Origin: Pseudomonas marginalis
GTDB lineage: Bacteria > Pseudomonadota > Gammaproteobacteria > Pseudomonadales > Pseudomonadaceae
Assembly: GCF_008692035.1 (NCBI RefSeq)
Contig: NZ_VTFG01000002.1
Coordinates: forward strand, 1,612,001 to 1,676,000
DNA: 64,000 bases
Direction: 5' to 3'
Shown here: positions 17,395 to 26,862 of the stretch, in pieces
Layout: the number at the start of each line of letters is the position of its first letter
Numbering within the stretch: position 1 is the first letter of the stretch
Program-made: the position numbers and the translations under genes
The notes under the pieces: model-generated
Database searches by the model: none
Seen by the model: only the letters and a program-made list of their open reading frames with translations
What the model was told of the DNA's origin: nothing

Positions 17395-19308
17395 TCAGGA
17401 CGACAGGTAGGACGAACGCGTCAGGCCCAGACGCAAGGCGTCGAGGAACTGCGTACGCTCACTGGCACTGATCTTCGCGCTGGCGCACTTGTCACGGTAG
17501 TGAGTCATCAACTCCTCCGGCGACAAGTGCACATAGCGCAGCATGTCTTCGATGGTGTCGTGGGTCTCGATGCCGGCGCTGTACACCGAACCGTCTTCGC
17601 GCTGGTAGATGTTCACCGAGTCGGTGTCACCGAACAGGTTGTGCATGTCGCCAAGGATTTCCTGGTAGGCGCCGACCAGGAAGATGCCCAGCAGGTAGTC
17701 TTCGCCTTCATTCAAGGCGTGCACCGGCAGGCTGGTCTCGATGCTCTGCTCGTCGACGTACTGCTTGATCTTGCCGTCGGAGTCGCAGGTCAGGTCTTGC
17801 AGCACGGCGCGGCGCAGCGGCTCTTCGTCGAGACGGTGCAGCGGCAGGATCGGCAGTACCTGGCCGATGGCCCAGGTGTCCGGCAGGCTCTGGAACACCG
17901 AGAAGTTGCAGATGTACTTGTCGGCCAGCTTGTCGTTGAGTTCGTCCAGCACCTGGCGATGCGAGCGCTGGCGGGCTTTCAACGAGTTGTGCAGGCGGCG
18001 GCACACGGCGAAGTAGCACTGTTCGGCCAGGGCTTTCTCGGCCAGGGTCAGTTTGCCGTCGGCATACTGGGTGGCCACATCGCTCATGTAGTGAGTGGCG
18101 CGCCAGTAGGTTTCGGTGACCATTTCGATATCGGTCGGGCCGAGCAGGTCCACCAGCCATTGCACGGTCTCGGGCAGGCTTTCCTTGTTTTCGATGACCG
18201 GGATTTCGTCGTTATGCTTCTCGACGTCGGTGACCTGCACCACCAGCATGGCGTGGTGGGCGGTCAGGGAGCGGCCGCTTTCGGAGAAGATATTCGGGTG
18301 CGGCAGGCTCTGGGCGTCGCAGAATTCCTTGAGCATGCCCACGACCACACCGGCGTAGTCGTCCATGTCGTAGTTGATCGAGCTGGCGTTACGCGAGTGG
18401 GTACCGTCGTAGTCCACGCCCAGGCCGCCGCCCACGTCGATGTGGTCCACCGGCAGGCCGAGGTTGCGCAGTTCGCCGTAGTAACGAATGGCTTCCTTGA
18501 ACCCATGCTGGTAGTCGGCCAGGTTGGCGATCTGCGAACCCATGTGGAAGTGCAGCAGGCGGATGCCCTGGTCCAGGCCCGCCGCGCGGAAGCGCTCGAC
18601 CACCGACAGCAGCTGCGCCGCCGACAACCCGAACTTGGACTTCTCGCCACCGGTGTCCGCCCACTTGCTTGACGCCAGGGACGACAGGCGCACGCGCAGG
18701 CCCACCTGTGGCTTGACCTTGAGGCTGGCGGCCTCTTCGATCACCAGTTCAACCTCGGATTCTTTCTCGATCACGATAAATACGTTGTGGCCGAGCTTCT
18801 GGCCCATCAGTGCCAGGCGGATGAACTCGCGGTCCTTGTAACCGTTGCAGACGATGGTGCCGCCCTTCGGCGCCAGGGCCAGCACGGCCAGCAGCTCAGG
18901 CTTGGAGCCGGCTTCGAGGCCGATGGAAACGTTCTGGGTGGCGATGATGTTCTCGATCACCGCCTCCTGCTGGTTCACCTTGATCGGGTACAGCGCGGTG
19001 TACTTGCTCTGGTACTCCAGGCGCTCGATGTTGGCATCGAAAGCGCCGGTCAGCTGGCGTACACGGTCTTGCAGGATGTCGGGAAAACGCACCAGCAGCG
19101 GCAGGGAAAGGCCGCTCTTGCGCAGCTCGTCCACTTGCTCGTAGAGGTCGACGGGTGTGCTGTTCGGGCCGTTCGGACGGACTTCAACGCGACCGGCATC
19201 ATTGATCGCGAAATACCCGGCCCCCCAATGGCGAATCCCGTAAACACTGCGGCTGTCCGCAACTGTCCATTGGCTGCCATCGTCTTTGCGTGTGCGTCGT
19301 ACGGACAT
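17395..19308 (-). CDS. speA: Biosynthetic arginine decarboxylase
   Basis: 637-aa PLP-dependent enzyme converting arginine to agmatine, the first step of the agmatine route to putrescine and spermidine. Seen: TALYPIKVNQQEAVIENI near residue 105, with the Lys expected to hold PLP; LRVRLSS; FHMGSQI; the DVGGGLGVDYDGTHS phosphate-binding segment; and ESGRSLTAHHA. Size and motifs are those of SpeA (E. coli 658 aa). The next gene upstream on this strand is yciH, 143 bases away. The same neighbours occur in P. aeruginosa (PA4839-PA4840). Confidence 0.95.
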   Translation of the reverse strand: MSVRRTRKDDGSQWTVADSRSVYGIRHWGAGYFAINDAGRVEVRPNGPNSTPVDLYEQVDELRKSGLSLPLLVRFPDILQDRVRQLTGAFDANIERLEYQSKYTALYPIKVNQQEAVIENIIATQNVSIGLEAGSKPELLAVLALAPKGGTIVCNGYKDREFIRLALMGQKLGHNVFIVIEKESEVELVIEEAASLKVKPQVGLRVRLSSLASSKWADTGGEKSKFGLSAAQLLSVVERFRAAGLDQGIRLLHFHMGSQIANLADYQHGFKEAIRYYGELRNLGLPVDHIDVGGGLGVDYDGTHSRNASSINYDMDDYAGVVVGMLKEFCDAQSLPHPNIFSESGRSLTAHHAMLVVQVTDVEKHNDEIPVIENKESLPETVQWLVDLLGPTDIEMVTETYWRATHYMSDVATQYADGKLTLAEKALAEQCYFAVCRRLHNSLKARQRSHRQVLDELNDKLADKYICNFSVFQSLPDTWAIGQVLPILPLHRLDEEPLRRAVLQDLTCDSDGKIKQYVDEQSIETSLPVHALNEGEDYLLGIFLVGAYQEILGDMHNLFGDTDSVNIYQREDGSVYSAGIETHDTIEDMLRYVHLSPEELMTHYRDKCASAKISASERTQFLDALRLGLTRSSYLSS

Positions 19309-19451
19309 CGAAGTCCCCTATAAATGAAGGCGAAGGCGCCGCCTCGCGTTCGAGGCTGGCGCAGTCTAAAGAATGAAAATGACGATTTGCCTGTAAGCAA
19401 GGTAGACCCCACTCGCAGGACAGAGTTTAGACACAGGTTGGGAAGAGGCTC

Positions 19452-19823
19452 TCAGCCGCCGGACTTCTTGGCCTTGTAACCCAGCCTGATCAGCTCGGCC
19501 AACAGCAGTTCGACGTGATCGCCCTGGATCTCGATGACACCGTCTTTCAACGCGCCACCGGTGCCACAGCGCTTTTTCAGCGTGGTGGCCAGTGCCTTGA
19601 GCGGCTCTTCGGCCAACGGCACGCCGGTGATGGTGGTCACCGTCTTGCCGCCACGGCCTTTGCTTTCGCGGCGCACGCGGGCAATACCGTCGCCTTCGGG
19701 GATCAGGGTCTGTTTGCAGGTACACGAATCCACGGGCTGACGACAGTCCGGGCAGTGTCGACCTGCGTCGGTGGAAAATACCAGGCCGCCGAGGGCGGCG
19801 AAGGATGCGGCTTTTTTGGCCAC
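19452..19823 (-). CDS. yciH: SUI1-family translation factor YciH
   Basis: 123-aa homologue of eukaryotic eIF1. Seen: the SUI1 fold with GRGGKTVTTITGVPL, KRCGTGGALKDGVIEIQGDH and the C-terminal LLAELIRLGYKAKKSGG. Before it lies a possible zinc-binding cluster, HCPDC...CTC. E. coli YciH influences start-site fidelity. The start is taken as GTG at 19823, with GAGAGG upstream and the usual N-terminus AKKAASFAALGGLVFST; the frame is open 23 codons further but in unlikely sequence. Confidence 0.85.
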   Translation of the reverse strand: MAKKAASFAALGGLVFSTDAGRHCPDCRQPVDSCTCKQTLIPEGDGIARVRRESKGRGGKTVTTITGVPLAEEPLKALATTLKKRCGTGGALKDGVIEIQGDHVELLLAELIRLGYKAKKSGG

Positions 19824-20004
19824 CGGCAATCCTCTCGGGAGGACAAAGACTGATCGGCCTCCGCTAAGGGACGACCGACCGCGAAGCCCCACTCAGGCAG
19901 GGGCAGCGCTACCGACCCGCCAAGGCGGTTCGGGTGAAAAGTCGCGCAGTGTAACGGCAAAAAGCCCACTTGCTAAGAGCCAAATGGCGCCAATTTATGC
20001 AGCT

Positions 20005-20544
20005 TTAGCGACGTGAGGCCAGATAGCGCCGCAAGCCCTCCTGGGCGTCCGGGCAGTAAGGCTTGTGCTCGGCTTCCTGCAGGACCGTTTCCACGGGCAA
20101 AAAGCGCGCTTCCATGACTTCTTCAGGCTGCAGGCGCAATGGCCCATCCCAGGTCGCCGAGTAGGATTTGCACCAGAGCCGGCTGTTGCCATCCTCAAAG
20201 TAGAAATGGTCATGCTCGGTCAGTTCCACCCCGCCGACACCCAGTTCCTCTTCCAGCTCGCGGGCCGCCGATAACGCGTAGGACTCGCCCGCCGCGACCA
20301 TCCCGCCCGCCGCCGTATCCCAGAAACCCGGGTACAGGGCCTTGCTCAGGGTGCGCCGATGCACGCACAGCTCACCCTTGGAATTGAACAGGAAGATAAA
20401 GGTGCAACGGCCGATCAGGCCGCGCTGGCGCAAATCGGACCTGACGAGGTGGCCGAGCAGGTTGTCCCGCTCGTCGACCCAGCAGATCAGTTCGGCATCA
20501 GAGGCCGCACGGTGCGCGGCCTCGTTTTGAGCTGTGTCCATCAT
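20005..20544 (-). CDS. NUDIX hydrolase
   Basis: 179-aa NUDIX protein of the YfcD/isopentenyl-diphosphate-isomerase-like group. Seen: a full Nudix box, GGMVAAGESYALSAARELEE followed by ELGV (G-x5-E-x7-REUXEEXGU), plus VDERDNLLGHLVRSDLR and FIFLFNSKGELCVHRR before it and AEHKPYCPDAQEGLRRYL at the end. Substrate cannot be told from sequence. The ATG at 20544 overlaps the stop of the DUF2333 gene (TGATG), so the two form an operon. A second ATG follows immediately. Confidence 0.85.
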   Translation of the reverse strand: MMDTAQNEAAHRAASDAELICWVDERDNLLGHLVRSDLRQRGLIGRCTFIFLFNSKGELCVHRRTLSKALYPGFWDTAAGGMVAAGESYALSAARELEEELGVGGVELTEHDHFYFEDGNSRLWCKSYSATWDGPLRLQPEEVMEARFLPVETVLQEAEHKPYCPDAQEGLRRYLASRR

Positions 20545-21611
20545 CAACCCTGGTTGAGCAGTTGACGCAAATCGATCACCGCCGCGTTGGCCCGGGAAAT
20601 GTAGTTGGCCATGACCAGCGAATGGTTAGCCAACACGCCGAAACCGCTGCCGTTGAGGATCATCGGGCTCCAGACCGGCTCTTGCGAAGCCTCCAGCTCA
20701 CGAATGATCTGGCGCACGCTGACGGTGGCGTTTTTCTTGGCCAGCACGTCGGCAAAGTCGACTTCGATGGCACGCAACAGGTGGGACAGCGCCCAGGCCT
20801 GGCCACGGGCCTCGTAGAACACGTTATCGATCTGCATCCATGGGGTTTCCACCACTTCTTCGTCGACCTGCGGCACTTCACCTGGCGCCAGGGCCTCGGT
20901 TTTCAGTGCGGTGTTCAATTTGACCCGACCCACGCTGGCCGACAGGCGTTGCGACAGCGAGCCCAGGCGGGTCGCCACATCGCCCAGCCAGTTGTTCAGG
21001 TTGTCGGCACGGGCATAGAACAAGGCGCCACGCTGGTTCGGGTCGGACAGGCGCGCTTCATAGCGGTTCAGGGAGTTGATGCCTTCCTGGTACTCCGACT
21101 CACTGGACGGCAGCACCCAGCTCTTGTTGTCGAAGTTGAAACGCGGCTCGGCCTTGGCCAGATCGGCGTCTTCGGCCGACTGCGACTGGGAGCGGGCGAA
21201 GTCTTTACGCAAGGCGCGGGTCAGGTCGCGCACCTGCACCAGCACGCCGTATTCCCAGCTGGGCATGTTGTCCATCCACAGGCCCGGCGGGAAACGGTCG
21301 TTGGAAATATAGCCACCGGGCTTGTTCAGCAACGTGCCGACTACGGTCTTGAGGGTTTCGACGGTGGTATAGCCCACCACCATCTGCTTGCCTTCCTTCT
21401 CGGCGGCAAGCTGCGCATTCTGCTGGACCGGGAACAGCGCCGGCTCTTCGCTCCAGTACCAGCCCAGGGCGCCGGTGACCAACAGATACAGGCCGAGCAC
21501 GCTGAGCACGGCTCGGCTCATCAGCAGGGTACGAAAATAGCTGCGGTTGGCCGACTTGGGCTCAGGGGCAGGGCCTTTGGCACTGCCCGCACGGTTTTTC
21601 CAGTCCAGCAT
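20544..21611 (-). CDS. DUF2333 membrane protein
   Basis: 355-aa protein. Seen: one N-terminal transmembrane helix (residues ~32-52, VLSVLGLYLLVTGALGWYW), then a periplasmic alpha-helical domain with GGYISNDRFPPG and WEYGVLVQVRDLTRALR, the hallmarks of the DUF2333 family. Function unknown. AAGGA precedes the ATG. It is upstream of, and overlaps, the NUDIX gene; gcbA starts divergently 299 bases away. The same order is found in P. aeruginosa (PA4841-PA4843). Confidence 0.85.
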   Translation of the reverse strand: MLDWKNRAGSAKGPAPEPKSANRSYFRTLLMSRAVLSVLGLYLLVTGALGWYWSEEPALFPVQQNAQLAAEKEGKQMVVGYTTVETLKTVVGTLLNKPGGYISNDRFPPGLWMDNMPSWEYGVLVQVRDLTRALRKDFARSQSQSAEDADLAKAEPRFNFDNKSWVLPSSESEYQEGINSLNRYEARLSDPNQRGALFYARADNLNNWLGDVATRLGSLSQRLSASVGRVKLNTALKTEALAPGEVPQVDEEVVETPWMQIDNVFYEARGQAWALSHLLRAIEVDFADVLAKKNATVSVRQIIRELEASQEPVWSPMILNGSGFGVLANHSLVMANYISRANAAVIDLRQLLNQG

Positions 21612-21910
21612 GGCGATATCCTTTCAATCACTTGAGTTCATGCACTTGAATTGAGGGCGTGCGTTCAAACACTCCGACCACAACCCTACCCCATCGTGCC
21701 CGCCCATGCGGGGCTTTTCACCAAACGTGCATACGGCAGGCATTCGACTATAAAGGATGCACGCTTTTTAAGCTGCGCGACCGTCAGGTCACCAACTGAA
21801 TATCAGGGACACGCAGTTAATTGACATATGACACTCATCCCATTGGAAAGAGGTGCTAGCATAGAGCCATCAGTTCGACCTCAGCATGCACCCTCACTAG
21901 TAGTCAGGAT
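21612..21910. other. Intergenic region between divergent DUF2333 and gcbA genes
   Basis: 299 bases without an ORF. It should hold promoters for both directions. I see a TTGACA-like hexamer at 21821-21826 but no matching -10 at normal spacing, and no hairpin or REP element. Confidence 0.5.
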
Positions 21911-23581
21911 ATGACCGAGCCAGAAGACCCCAGCCGTGAGCGTCTCAAGCAGCATTTTGCCCAGCGGGTAATTCATCAGGCACGTCAAATTCTTGAGATC
22001 TGGCAGCGCCTGCAACGCAGCGAATGGTCAGGCGCCGACCTCTCCGAACTCAGCGAGGCCAACCTGCGCCTGCAGCGCTTTGCCGAGCGCTTCGAACAAC
22101 CCGAACACGGCCAACTCGCCCGGCACATCGGCGAATCGCTCAAGGCCGTCGACGAAAACCGCGGGCGCCTGAGCAGCCACCTGATCACCGAACTCAACCG
22201 CTTGATGCAGCGCCTGTCCCGCACCGGCCTGCGCCAGGGCGACCAGCTGGAACAAACCTTCCTGCCGCCGATGCGCAAGCCGATCTACGTGATGCTGGCC
22301 GATCACGACCGCGCCGAGCGCCTGGCCAAGCAGCTGGAATTCTTTGGCATGAGCGCCCAATCCCTGGACAGCGTCGCGGCGTTTCGCGCGTCCCTGGCCG
22401 AGCGCCTGCCGTCGGCGATCGTGATGGACGTGGATTTCTGCGGCACCGGCCTGGGCCTCAAGCTCGCCGCCGAAGCCCAGGAAGGCCTGGAGCATAAGCT
22501 GCCGCTGTTGTTTTTCAGCCTGCACGAAACCGACACCCCCACTCGCCTCGCCGCCGTGCGCGCCGGCGGCCAGGAATTCCTCACCGGCACGCTGGAAGCC
22601 TCCAGCCTGCTGGAAAAGATCGAAGTGCTGACCTGCGTCGCCCAGTACGAACCGTACAAAGTGCTGATCATCGATGACTCGCGGGCCCAGGCGCTGCACA
22701 CCGAGCGTCTGCTCAACAGTGCCGGCATCGTCACCCGTACCTTGATCGAACCGATCCAGGCCATGGCCGAACTGGCAGACTTCCAGCCCGACCTGATCAT
22801 CCTCGACATGTACATGCCGGCCTGTACCGGCACCGAACTGGCCAAGGTCATTCGCCACAATGACCGTTACGTCAGTGTGCCGATCATCTACCTGTCGGCC
22901 GAAGACGACCTGGACAAGCAGCTGGACGCCATGAGCGAAGGCGGCGACGACTTCCTCACCAAACCGATCAAGCCGCGCCACCTGATCACCACGGTGCGCA
23001 ACCGCGCCGCCCGTGCGCGCAACCTCAAGGCGCGGATGGTGCGCGACAGCCTGACCGGGTTGTACAACCACACCCATATCCTGCAATTGCTTGAAGACTG
23101 CAGTTTCCGCGCGCGCCGCGAGAACAAACCGTTGAGCTTTGCCATGCTCGACATCGATCACTTCAAGCGGGTCAATGACAGCCATGGCCACCCCATGGGC
23201 GACCGCGTGATCAAGAGCCTGGCGCTGTTTCTCAAGCAACGCCTGCGCAAGACCGATTACATCGGCCGCTACGGCGGTGAAGAATTCGCCATCGTGATGC
23301 CCGACACCGACCTGGACTCGGCCTGCAAGGTACTGGATGAAATTCGTGGGCGCTTTGCCGAGATTCACTACCCGGCGCAGCCGCAGGATTTGTGGTGCAC
23401 CTTCAGCGCCGGGGTGGTGGAGCTGTGTGACGGCTCCGACAGCCTGATGATGGCCGCCCAGGCCGACGAGGCGCTGTACCGCGCCAAGGACGCCGGGCGT
23501 AACCGCGTGCAAGCGGCACGCACGTCAAAGCAAAGTGCCACCTTTTCACCAGAATCCACTGATTCCGTCATAACCCTGTAA
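21911..23581 (+). CDS. gcbA: Diguanylate cyclase response regulator GcbA
   Basis: 556-aa cytoplasmic enzyme making cyclic di-GMP. Domains: N-terminal helical region (1-120); a first receiver-like domain (~125-240) with VMLADHDRAE and AIVMDVDF; a second receiver (~249-365) with VLIIDDSRAQ, phosphoacceptor Asp in IILDMYMP, and LTKPIKPRHL; GGDEF domain (~385-535) with active-site GGEEF at residues 455-459. An RxxD inhibitory site (RKTD) sits five residues before it, so the enzyme should be product-inhibited. GcbA promotes surface attachment in P. fluorescens and P. aeruginosa (PA4843); identity rests on domain order, length and synteny. Confidence 0.88.
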   Translation: MTEPEDPSRERLKQHFAQRVIHQARQILEIWQRLQRSEWSGADLSELSEANLRLQRFAERFEQPEHGQLARHIGESLKAVDENRGRLSSHLITELNRLMQRLSRTGLRQGDQLEQTFLPPMRKPIYVMLADHDRAERLAKQLEFFGMSAQSLDSVAAFRASLAERLPSAIVMDVDFCGTGLGLKLAAEAQEGLEHKLPLLFFSLHETDTPTRLAAVRAGGQEFLTGTLEASSLLEKIEVLTCVAQYEPYKVLIIDDSRAQALHTERLLNSAGIVTRTLIEPIQAMAELADFQPDLIILDMYMPACTGTELAKVIRHNDRYVSVPIIYLSAEDDLDKQLDAMSEGGDDFLTKPIKPRHLITTVRNRAARARNLKARMVRDSLTGLYNHTHILQLLEDCSFRARRENKPLSFAMLDIDHFKRVNDSHGHPMGDRVIKSLALFLKQRLRKTDYIGRYGGEEFAIVMPDTDLDSACKVLDEIRGRFAEIHYPAQPQDLWCTFSAGVVELCDGSDSLMMAAQADEALYRAKDAGRNRVQAARTSKQSATFSPESTDSVITL

Positions 23582-23634
23582 TGAAAACGCAATAACTTCA
23601 GGCACTTACCTTTTGCTGTCGGTTGATACCCCGC

Positions 23635-25596
23635 ATGCGCCTGAAGCTGCTGACCAATCTCAATACCCTCCTGCTGGTGGCCGTGTGCCTGGCACTTGGA
23701 GCGACGCTGTGGTGGTCGCAACGAGCGCTGGAACGGCCTTATTTGCTGATGGAACGCTACCTCGGTCTGTCACAGGCCTTCCAGAACCAGGCCGCGCGCA
23801 ATATCGACGACTACCTGGGCAGCGGTGATGCATTGCGCTTGAGCAGCGCCAGCCAGAGCCTGGAAAGCCTGTTGCAGCACCTGGATGAACTGCCCGCCGA
23901 CCTCGCACAGAACCTGCGCCCCAGCCTTGTGGACCTGGACACCTTCAGCAAGACCGACCTGCTGGCGGCCGGAAAGTTGGCCGGCGACCCGCAAGCCTTG
24001 TTGCTGCAAGCCGAGCGGGAGCTGGGCGCCAACCTGGAGCAGTTGAGCCAATACGCCATGGGCGTCAACAGCGCCGAAGCCGCGCGCTACCTGCCACCGC
24101 TGCTGGCGGCCTCACTGCACCTGGACAAGCTGTCCCTGGCCCGCGACAAACTGGTGAGCAGCGGCCGCGCGGAACTGGCGGACGATGTGGAACGCGAAGT
24201 CGGCAATATGCGCAGCCAGGCCGACCTGCTGGAGCAACTGCCATTACTCGGGGTAAAGGCCAGCGCAGAATCCAACACCGATGACTTTTCGGCCTTGATG
24301 GGCCTGGAAAACAGCGCAAAAGCCGAAGCCCAGGACACCGGCGTCGACCTCAAGCGCGAACTCAACGGCCTGCTGGCCCGCTACCCCGCCGAACTCCAGC
24401 GCACCCGCACGCAGATCCAGCAGCGTGCCGACCTGGCCGCCGCCACCCACTTGAAAATCGCCGCCGTTCAGCAGGCCATCGCCGGCCTGGAGCCGGTGGT
24501 GCGTGCGCAACACGGCAAGATCCAGGGCGAAGTGCGCCTGATGCAAGGCGTGATGATCGGCCTGATTCTGCTGATCGCCCTGCTGATCGACACCCTGCAG
24601 CGGCGCCTGGCGCGGGTGCTGACCAACCTGGCCCCGGCCTTGTCGATCTGGGGCGAGGGCAACTTCAGCCAACCGATCACCTTGGGCAAGACCAACCGCG
24701 AACTGCGCGACATCGAAGCGTCCCTCAACCGTTTACGCGCCTACCTGGTGGATCTGGTGGGTACCATCCGTGGCAATGCCGAAGAAGTGGCCGGCAGCAG
24801 CCGCGCCCTGGCCGAGCTGAGCAGTGGCCTGCACGACGGCGCCGAACGCCAGGCCGGGGATACTGCGCAGATTCGTGATTCCCTGGGCGAACTGGAAGCC
24901 ACCATCCAGCAAGTCGCCGGTGATGCCAGCCAGGCGGCCGGCGCCAGTCGCAGCGCGGGCCAGGCGGTCGAGCAAGGCCAGCGCGTGATCGGCCTGAGCC
25001 TGACCGGCCTGCACGCGCTGGTGGGTGAAGTGCAGCAAAATGCGCAGATGATCGAGAAACTTGCCGAGGAGTCCGCCACCATTGGCGGCGTATTGACCGT
25101 GATTCGCTCGATTGCCGACCAGACCAACCTGCTGGCGCTCAACGCCGCCATCGAAGCCGCACGCGCCGGTGAAGCCGGACGCGGTTTTGCCGTGGTCGCC
25201 GACGAAGTGCGCACCCTGGCCCAACGCACCGCTGGCGCCACCGCCGAAATCCAGGGCCTGATCACCGGCCTGCAAACCGCTGCGCACCAATCGGTGCAGG
25301 GCATGCGCGCCCAGGTTGAACACGCCGAGGCTACCGCCCAGCAAGCCCAGGCGGCGGATGGCGCGCTGGATGAAATCGTCGGCGCGATCCAGACCATTTC
25401 CGACACCGCCGTGCGGATTGCCGATGTAACGGCGCAGCAAAGTGGCGCCGTGAGTGAGATTCGCGACAACAGCGAGCGGATTCATCAGTTGGGTGAGGAT
25501 AATTTGCTGCGCATCGGCCAGGGCCGCAGCCAGGGTGAGCATTTGCTGGTGCTGGGTGGGCAGCTCAATACGGCTGTGCAGGCGTTCCGTGTCTGA
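23635..25596 (+). CDS. ctpL: Methyl-accepting chemotaxis protein, CtpL-like
   Basis: 653-aa chemoreceptor. Seen: transmembrane helix 1 at residues ~5-25 (LNTLLLVAVCLALGATLWW); a long alpha-helical periplasmic ligand-binding region (~26-300) of the helical-bimodular type; transmembrane helix 2 at ~304-323 (MIGLILLIALLIDTL); HAMP; and the cytoplasmic hairpin tip SIADQTNLLALNAAIEAARA and GRGFAVVADEVRTLAQRT. ATG at 23635 was chosen over TTG at 23623 because it places the first helix properly. P. aeruginosa CtpL (PA4844), at the same position, mediates phosphate taxis; ligand here is inferred from synteny only. Confidence 0.8.
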   Translation: MRLKLLTNLNTLLLVAVCLALGATLWWSQRALERPYLLMERYLGLSQAFQNQAARNIDDYLGSGDALRLSSASQSLESLLQHLDELPADLAQNLRPSLVDLDTFSKTDLLAAGKLAGDPQALLLQAERELGANLEQLSQYAMGVNSAEAARYLPPLLAASLHLDKLSLARDKLVSSGRAELADDVEREVGNMRSQADLLEQLPLLGVKASAESNTDDFSALMGLENSAKAEAQDTGVDLKRELNGLLARYPAELQRTRTQIQQRADLAAATHLKIAAVQQAIAGLEPVVRAQHGKIQGEVRLMQGVMIGLILLIALLIDTLQRRLARVLTNLAPALSIWGEGNFSQPITLGKTNRELRDIEASLNRLRAYLVDLVGTIRGNAEEVAGSSRALAELSSGLHDGAERQAGDTAQIRDSLGELEATIQQVAGDASQAAGASRSAGQAVEQGQRVIGLSLTGLHALVGEVQQNAQMIEKLAEESATIGGVLTVIRSIADQTNLLALNAAIEAARAGEAGRGFAVVADEVRTLAQRTAGATAEIQGLITGLQTAAHQSVQGMRAQVEHAEATAQQAQAADGALDEIVGAIQTISDTAVRIADVTAQQSGAVSEIRDNSERIHQLGEDNLLRIGQGRSQGEHLLVLGGQLNTAVQAFRV

Positions 25597-25903
25597 CCCG
25601 CCCCATGAAGATCCAAAATCAAATGAAGATCAAAATGTGGGAGGGGGCTTGCCCCCGATAGCGGTGGATCAGTTACAGATGTCGATACTGACACACTGCA
25701 ATCGGGAGCAAGCCCCCTCCCACATTTGATCTCCACAGTATTCAAGGGCGTATTACCAATGACCGGATCCCAGCCACCAGTCACAAATTTTGCGCAATCC
25801 TCGCTAATCGTGCCGCCTACTGCATAGAACTGGACAGTCACAAAGGCTTTGCGGCATAGTCGCCGGGTTCTGCCTTGCCCACATCAATAACAAGGAACAG
25901 CCG
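25597..25903. other. Intergenic region before aroQ
   Basis: 307 bases with no gene. The first half is a REPIN (25629-25730). The rest, AT-richer, should carry the promoter of the aroQ-accB-accC genes; I cannot assign hexamers. In P. aeruginosa dipZ (dsbD2) occupies this position, as far as I recall. Confidence 0.55.
25629..25730. repeat. REPIN (GTGGGAGGGGGCTTGC type)
   Basis: Arms at 25629-25659 and 25701-25730 read ATGTGGGAGGGGGCTTGC and the complement, enclosing 41 bases. The enclosed spacer matches that of the REPIN at 28301-28400 at 37 of 41 positions. Confidence 0.88.
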
Positions 25904-26359
25904 ATGGCGACCTTACTGGTTCTTCACGGACCCAACCTGAACCTGCTCGGCACCCGTGAACCGGACGTCTACGGGGCAGTGACCCTCGATCAGATCAACC
26001 TTGACCTGGAACGACGGGCACGTGAAGCCGGCCACCATTTGCTCTACCTGCAAAGCAATGCCGAGTATGAATTGATTGATCGCATCCATGCTGCCCGTGG
26101 CGAAGGCGTGGACTTTATCCTGATCAATCCCGCCGCTTTTACGCACACAAGTGTTGCATTACGTGACGCGCTGCTGGCGGTGAGCATCCCATTCATCGAA
26201 GTGCATTTATCGAACGTGCACAAACGCGAACCTTTCCGCCATCACTCCTACTTCTCCGACGTTGCGGTAGGAGTGATCTGCGGCCTTGGCGCCAGCGGTT
26301 ACCGACTGGCCCTGGAGGCCGCCCTGGAACAGCTTGAAGAACAGGCCAAGCGCCCCTGA
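25904..26359 (+). CDS. aroQ: Type II 3-dehydroquinate dehydratase
   Basis: 151-aa cytoplasmic enzyme of the shikimate pathway, converting 3-dehydroquinate to 3-dehydroshikimate. Seen: LHGPNLNLLGTREPDVYG at the N-terminus with the flexible-lid Arg; QSNAEYELIDRIHAA; NPAAFTHTSVALRDAL; EVHLSNVHKREPFRHHS with the catalytic His; and a GVICGLGASGY end. Length is standard. AAGGA lies before the ATG. It is 24 bases upstream of accB, the aroQ-accB-accC arrangement conserved in gammaproteobacteria. Confidence 0.96.
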   Translation: MATLLVLHGPNLNLLGTREPDVYGAVTLDQINLDLERRAREAGHHLLYLQSNAEYELIDRIHAARGEGVDFILINPAAFTHTSVALRDALLAVSIPFIEVHLSNVHKREPFRHHSYFSDVAVGVICGLGASGYRLALEAALEQLEEQAKRP

Positions 26360-26383
26360 CCGACCCTTGGGAGTTGATGATTC

Positions 26384-26845
26384 ATGGATATCCGTAAAGT
26401 TAAGAAACTGATCGAACTGCTGGAAGAATCCGGTATCGACGAGCTGGAAATCAAGGAAGGCGAAGAGTCCGTACGGATCAGCCGCCACAGCAAGACCCCG
26501 GCCCAACAGTTCTACGCACCACAGATGCAGGCACCGGCACCAGCTGCTGCTCCGGCCGCCGCGCCTGCTGCCGCCGCCGCACCTGCCGCACCGGCAGCCC
26601 CTGCGCTGAACGGTTTCGTGGTCAAGTCGCCAATGGTCGGTACGTTCTACCGCACCCCGGCACCGACCTCGCCAGCCTTCGTTGAAGTGGGCAAGACCGT
26701 GAAAGTGGGCGACACCATCTGCATCGTTGAAGCGATGAAGATGATGAACCACATCACGGCCGAAAAAGCCGGCGTCATCGAATCCATCCTGGTAGAAAAC
26801 GGTCAGCCGGTTGAGTACGACCAGCCGCTGTTCACCATCGTTTGA
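26384..26845 (+). CDS. accB: Acetyl-CoA carboxylase biotin carboxyl carrier protein
   Basis: 153-aa subunit that carries biotin for acetyl-CoA carboxylase, the first step of fatty-acid synthesis. Seen: N-terminal MDIRKVKKLIELLEESGIDE; an Ala/Pro-rich mobile linker (residues ~47-75, PAPAAAPAAAPAAAAAPAAP); and the biotinyl domain with the biotinylation site EAMKMMN (Lys in the middle). TTGGGAG precedes the ATG. Followed by accC after 17 bases. Confidence 0.96.
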   Translation: MDIRKVKKLIELLEESGIDELEIKEGEESVRISRHSKTPAQQFYAPQMQAPAPAAAPAAAPAAAAAPAAPAAPALNGFVVKSPMVGTFYRTPAPTSPAFVEVGKTVKVGDTICIVEAMKMMNHITAEKAGVIESILVENGQPVEYDQPLFTIV

Positions 26846-26862
26846 ACCGCGGAGCGCCTTCG

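Noticed and set aside
17203..18672. Long plus-strand open frame opposite speA
   Set aside because: Antisense shadow of speA; no ribosome-binding site and composition typical of antisense frames.
21821..21888. TTGACA at 21821 as a gcbA promoter with TAGCAT at 21878
   Set aside because: Spacing between the hexamers is about 30 bases, far from the usual 16-18.
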